The notes beneath the pieces were generated by a model. That model saw nothing but the letters and a program-made list of their open reading frames with translations, ran no database searches and had not been told where the DNA came from. A DNA stretch of 7,945 nucleotides, from the NCBI GenBank assembly GCA_039188505.1, contig JBCCZC010000261.1, forward strand, positions 1-7,945, read 5' to 3'. This stretch comes from JBCCZC01 sp039188505 (GTDB taxonomy: Bacteria; Pseudomonadota; Gammaproteobacteria; Xanthomonadales; SZUA-38). Below, in pieces: positions 5,393 to 7,945 of this stretch. Each line of letters begins with the position of its first letter. Position 1 is the stretch's first letter. A program made the position numbers and the translations under genes.

Positions 5393-7945
5393 GGTGTCGC
5401 TCGAGTCCGGCGGATCCGCGGCGTCATCGATCGGCGCTCGCGGCTCGTCCAGCAGCTGCGACAGCATCTGATCGACGTCGGCGTCGGACAGGCCGGCCGT
5501 GACGTCAGCCTCGATGCCCCCCTCCGCCGAACGCGACACGCGAGGGATCGCCGCCGGGGCCTCGACCGTCTCCGCTTCCGCCGCGCCCGCATCCACCGCA
5601 CGGCCGTCGAGGAGCGCCGCCTGCGACGCCGGCGTCAACGCCGCGAACAGCTCTCCGATCGAGACGTCCGCCGCACCGAGCCTGCGCAGACCGGAAAGCA
5701 GCTGCATGGCCAGCAGGGAGTTGCCACCCAGCTGGAAGAAGTTGTCGTCCATGCCGACCTGCGGCAGGTTCAGCACCTGCTCCCAAAGCTCGACGATCCG
5801 CCGGTCCAGCGCCGTTTCCGGCGCCCGGTAGGCCGCACTGGCGCCCGCATCGGGCGCAGGCAAGCGACTGCGATCCACCTTGCCGTTCGCGGTGAGCGGC
5901 AGCTGTTCCAGGAGAACGAAGCGCGTCGGCACCAGGTAGGCCGGCAGTCGTGATCGAAGCTGGTTCTGCAGGCGCTCCTCGAACGAGACCTGATCCTCCG
6001 GCTCGAGAGCCATCCAGCGCTGCGACCAGCTGCCGTCGATCGCTCCACCGACGAGCGCGTGGAGCACGACCTGCTTCTCTTCCAGGGCCAAAGCCTCGTG
6101 GAGCTGGCCCATGCCGGGATCGCTGAGGGGACACAGCCCCAGCTCCCTCGCCGGCGCGTGCCCCATCAGGAGCTGCCCCATGTAGCCCGCCTCGAGCAGG
6201 CAGAAGTCGCGCGCGCGGTCGCCGTAGACGGGCTCGATAGCCGCAAGGTCGCCGACCAGGAAAAGGCTGAACGCACTCGCTTCGGCGGCGTCCGGGCTGG
6301 CGCTGAACAGCGCTGTCGCCGCTGGACTCAGGGTGCAGGACACGTCGACGAGGCGGTGCGCCAGCGGCTCGTAGCGATACCAGCCTGCCGGCAGACCGGC
6401 CACGCGATCGGCCTTGACGGAAAGGTACAGCGCGACCGGATAGAGACTGCCGGCCGACGGGTAGCGGTACTTGGGAGCGGGCGCCCCCGCTATGGCCTGC
6501 GCGCTCATGGTCCCGAGGAGATCGGCGAACTCTTCGAGGGCGATCGGTTCCGGCAGAAAACGGCGATGGCTCTGGCGCTCGAACGACAGCTCGGGGACTG
6601 CCGGCAGCGCGATGCCGGCGGTCTCCGAAGTCCCGGTCGCGGTACGTTGCGCCTTTAGCATCAGCTTCTCGAGGGGGCTCGCTGGGGAACGATCGTCGGC
6701 GCCGAGTTCGGGAACCACATAGGCCACGAGTTCGGGCGCTTCACCGTACGTGTTCACCACGGCCGCCCCGATGCCGTCCTGCTCGGTCAGCACGTGTTCG
6801 ATCTCGACGAGCTCGATACGGTGACCGCGAATCTTCACCTGCTGGTCCTCTCGGCCGAGGAATTCGATACCGCCATCGGGCCTGAAGCGGCCCAGGTCAC
6901 CCGTGCGGTACAGCACGGGATCCGCAGCGTTCGCCTTGCCGGGGAGCGGGTTCGGAATGAAACGCTCGGCGCTCAGACCCGGCCGTCGCCAGTAGCCCAG
7001 GGCTACGCCAGCGCCGCCGATATGGAGTTCTCCGGTGACCCAGGGCGGACACGGCTGCTGCGACTCGTCCAGCACATACCAGCTCTGACCGTCCATCGGC
7101 CGACCGTAAGGCACGCTTCGCCAGGAAGGATCCGACACCGCCAGGGGAAGCGTGAGCGGATGCGGCAAGGCATGGGAGATGGACCAGATCGACGCTTCCG
7201 TGGCCCCGCCGAGGCTCAGCAGCTTGACCTCGGGCAACAGGCGGCCCAGCTGCGGTGGCAGGGCCAGGGGAATCCAGTCGCCACTGAGCATCGCCAGGCG
7301 CAGGGGAAGCGCATCGGCGCTTGCCCCCGATTCCCTTGTGGCGTCCTGCTCCTCCAGTTCGCTCAGCAGCAGCTGCATGAGGGCCGGCACCGAGTTCCAG
7401 ACGCTGATGCCGTGGCGTCGGATGCAATCGAGCCAGTGCGAGGGATACTGGCGCCGGGCAGCATCGGGCAGGACCAGCGCGGCACCGCTGGCGAGCGTTC
7501 CGAAGAGATCCCACACGGACAGATCGAAGCTCAGCGAAGACAGGCCGAATACGCGGTCCTGCGATCGCAGGTCGATGCGCTTCTCGAGGTCCGCGATGGT
7601 GTTGAGCGCGCCGCGATGGTCGATCATCACGCCTTTGGGCTTGCCGGTGGAGCCCGACGTGTAGATCAGGTACGCGAGGTCCTGACTGCGCTGTACCGCG
7701 GGCGGCGCGGCGGTGCCGACCGTCGGGTCCTCCTTCGCGGGAACAACAACCCGCACCGTATCGTCCGGCCATGCGTCGGGCGCCGCGTCGCGGTCGTCGA
7801 TGATGAGCACGGCTCGCGTATCTTCCAGCAGTTCGAGGCGGCGTGCCCGGGGAAGCTCGGGGTCGATCGGCACGTAGGCGGCGCCGGACGTGAGCACGGC
7901 GAGCGCGGCCACCACCTGGCGCCATCTCCCTCGCAAAGGGCTGGC
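5390..7945 (-). CDS. NRPS, partial at 5' end: A(Cys-like) with integrated oxidase - T - docking-like tail
   Basis: This is the C-terminal part of an NRPS that activates an amino acid, holds it on a carrier protein and oxidizes the derived heterocycle. The frame is open from the right edge to TAG at 5392-5390, so the true start lies outside the window. Numbering from the codon at 7936, the order is: A domain from just before A2 (GAAYVPIDP about 18-26), A3 (YTSGSTGKPKG 92-102), A4 (FDLSVWDLFG 137-146), A5 (GGATEAS 243-249), A7 (YRTGDL 343-348), A8 (about 361-380); oxidase about 424-642; A9/A10 with NGKVDR 684-689 and catalytic Lys686; T domain with LGGNS and Ser740; tail to 848. The A-Ox-T order matches thiazole-forming modules such as those of epothilone (EpoB) and bleomycin synthetases. 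The Cy domain these need must lie upstream, outside the window. The few residues at the extreme right edge resemble the family poorly, so the edge is uncertain. Confidence 0.95.
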   Translation of the reverse strand, partial: ASPLRGRWRQVVAALAVLTSGAAYVPIDPELPRARRLELLEDTRAVLIIDDRDAAPDAWPDDTVRVVVPAKEDPTVGTAAPPAVQRSQDLAYLIYTSGSTGKPKGVMIDHRGALNTIADLEKRIDLRSQDRVFGLSSLSFDLSVWDLFGTLASGAALVLPDAARRQYPSHWLDCIRRHGISVWNSVPALMQLLLSELEEQDATRESGASADALPLRLAMLSGDWIPLALPPQLGRLLPEVKLLSLGGATEASIWSISHALPHPLTLPLAVSDPSWRSVPYGRPMDGQSWYVLDESQQPCPPWVTGELHIGGAGVALGYWRRPGLSAERFIPNPLPGKANAADPVLYRTGDLGRFRPDGGIEFLGREDQQVKIRGHRIELVEIEHVLTEQDGIGAAVVNTYGEAPELVAYVVPELGADDRSPASPLEKLMLKAQRTATGTSETAGIALPAVPELSFERQSHRRFLPEPIALEEFADLLGTMSAQAIAGAPAPKYRYPSAGSLYPVALYLSVKADRVAGLPAGWYRYEPLAHRLVDVSCTLSPAATALFSASPDAAEASAFSLFLVGDLAAIEPVYGDRARDFCLLEAGYMGQLLMGHAPARELGLCPLSDPGMGQLHEALALEEKQVVLHALVGGAIDGSWSQRWMALEPEDQVSFEERLQNQLRSRLPAYLVPTRFVLLEQLPLTANGKVDRSRLPAPDAGASAAYRAPETALDRRIVELWEQVLNLPQVGMDDNFFQLGGNSLLAMQLLSGLRRLGAADVSIGELFAALTPASQAALLDGRAVDAGAAEAETVEAPAAIPRVSRSAEGGIEADVTAGLSDADVDQMLSQLLDEPRAPIDDAADPPDSSDT
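5393..5626 (-). other. C-terminal linker and putative docking tail of the first NRPS
   Basis: After the T domain the protein runs on for 78 residues. An Ala/Glu-rich linker is followed by IPRVSRS (797-803), which resembles the peptide normally found just before a condensation domain. Then comes a predicted amphipathic segment LSDADVDQMLSQLLDE (816-831), and finally a stretch rich in Asp (IDDAADPPDSSDT). By position and charge it could dock with the N-terminus of the next protein. This is inference from sequence character. I could not match it to a named docking-domain class. Confidence 0.5.
5627..5821 (-). other. Thiolation (PCP) domain, Ser740 phosphopantetheine site
   Basis: The carrier domain that holds the cysteine or thiazole intermediate runs from about residue 706 to 770. 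The segment DDNFFQLGGNSLLAMQLL contains the attachment serine, Ser740, in codon 5719-5717. The motif is the standard LGGxSL form, with Asn before the serine. No epimerase follows, so the next condensation domain should accept an L-configured or achiral donor. Confidence 0.92.
5861..5989 (-). other. Adenylation domain C-terminal lobe (A9-A10)
   Basis: The adenylation domain resumes here after the inserted oxidase. The A9-like RLPAYLVP (663-670) is followed by A10, LTANGKVDR (681-689). Lys686 corresponds to the invariant lysine (517 in GrsA) that contacts ATP and the substrate carboxylate. Its presence shows that the split A domain is complete in its catalytic residues. Confidence 0.9.
6011..6667 (-). 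other. Oxidase (Ox) domain inserted between A8 and A9
   Basis: About 219 residues of an FMN-dependent nitroreductase-fold oxidase of the McbC/SagB type interrupt the adenylation domain. Visible hallmarks are an Arg-rich FMN-binding start (RQSHRRF 454-460), the block KYRYPSAGSLYPV (489-501), a YGDRARDF...EAGYMGQLL stretch (about 571-590) and an ELGLCPLSD segment (598-606). In this family the domain oxidizes a carrier-bound thiazoline or oxazoline to the aromatic thiazole or oxazole. The insertion point between A8 (GHRIELVEIE, 371-380) and the A9 block (LPAYLVP, 664-670) is the same as in epothilone EpoB. Indigoidine synthetases carry a related oxidase in the same place, but their A domains use a glutamine code unlike this one, so heterocycle oxidation is the better reading. 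Confidence 0.9.
6671..7945 (-). other. Adenylation domain, main lobe, cysteine-like pocket
   Basis: This lobe binds ATP and the amino acid to make the aminoacyl adenylate. Aligning the motifs to the GrsA phenylalanine domain gives pocket residues Asp138, Leu139, Trp142, Asn181, Met216, Ser218, Leu242, Ile250 and Trp251, that is D-L-W-N-M-S-L-I-W. The common cysteine code is D-L-Y-N-L-S-L-I-W, so 7 of 9 positions agree. The blocks SGDWIP (218-223) and GGATEASIWS (243-252) replace the usual GGE and YGPTE forms and are typical of cysteine domains that work with Cy domains, as in yersiniabactin and pyochelin synthetases. Trp at the 239-equivalent also occurs in serine and threonine codes, so those substrates (giving an oxazole) are a minority alternative. 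The extreme N-terminal part of the domain is outside the window. Confidence 0.88.

Noticed and set aside
5388..5504. Possibility that the two NRPS genes are one gene broken by a frameshift
   Set aside because: The stop and the start codon sit in normal order with a 2-base gap, the T domain is complete, the tail is plausible as a linker, and the second protein begins with an ordinary NRPS N-terminal helix. A split is more likely natural, though resequencing of the junction would settle it.
6059..6658. 199-codon open frame on the plus strand inside the oxidase region
   Set aside because: It is antisense to the Ox domain in the codon-aligned register and ends at the complement of a CTA codon. 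There is no evidence of a separate gene.
7934..7936. TTG as the start codon of the right-hand gene
   Set aside because: It falls within the adenylation domain, and the frame continues open to the edge. A protein starting here would lack the N-terminal part of the A domain and its upstream domains.

Overview
The window is a piece of a nonribosomal peptide synthetase (NRPS) assembly line. Both genes lie on the minus strand and both are cut by the window edges. The DNA is clearly GC-rich, with codons strongly biased to G or C in third position: the 1795 visible codons of the left-hand gene hold only two TCA, one CTA and no TTA. This suits a high-GC secondary-metabolite producer such as a myxobacterium or a beta/gamma-proteobacterium. 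No rRNA, tRNA or taxon-specific gene is present to decide which.

Reading in the direction of transcription (right to left), the first gene (7945 to 5390, 5' end outside the window) encodes the end of a heterocycle-forming module. It has an adenylation (A) domain interrupted between core motifs A8 and A9 by an FMN-dependent, McbC/SagB-like oxidase (Ox), then the rest of the A domain, a thiolation (T/PCP) domain with a GGNS phosphopantetheine site, and a 78-residue tail ending in an acidic stretch. The A pocket reads D-L-W-N-M-S-L-I-W. This is closest to the cysteine code, and the SGDWIP and GGATEAS blocks are those of cysteine-activating A domains paired with heterocyclization. The expected upstream Cy domain lies outside the window.

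The second gene starts only 2 bases after the first one stops (TAG 5392-5390, ATG 5387-5385). It stays open through the left edge, 1795 codons in frame, which I read codon by codon without a stop or frame break. Its order is C - A - T - C - A(partial). The complete A domain has the pocket D-I-L-Q-L-G-M-I-W, the glycine type. The last A domain is cut off after D-L-F-N, an opening shared with some alanine codes. There is no epimerase, methyltransferase, ketosynthase or thioesterase domain in the window.

Together the genes predict consecutive steps: activation of cysteine, (upstream) cyclization and oxidation to a thiazole, then addition of glycine, then addition of a third residue. The likely partial product is thiazole-Gly-X on carrier proteins. 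The two proteins probably dock through the tail of the first and the short basic N-terminal helix of the second.

There is no intergenic region longer than 2 bases, and I see no promoter, terminator, RNA gene, mobile element or CRISPR array. Long open frames on the plus strand are antisense shadows.
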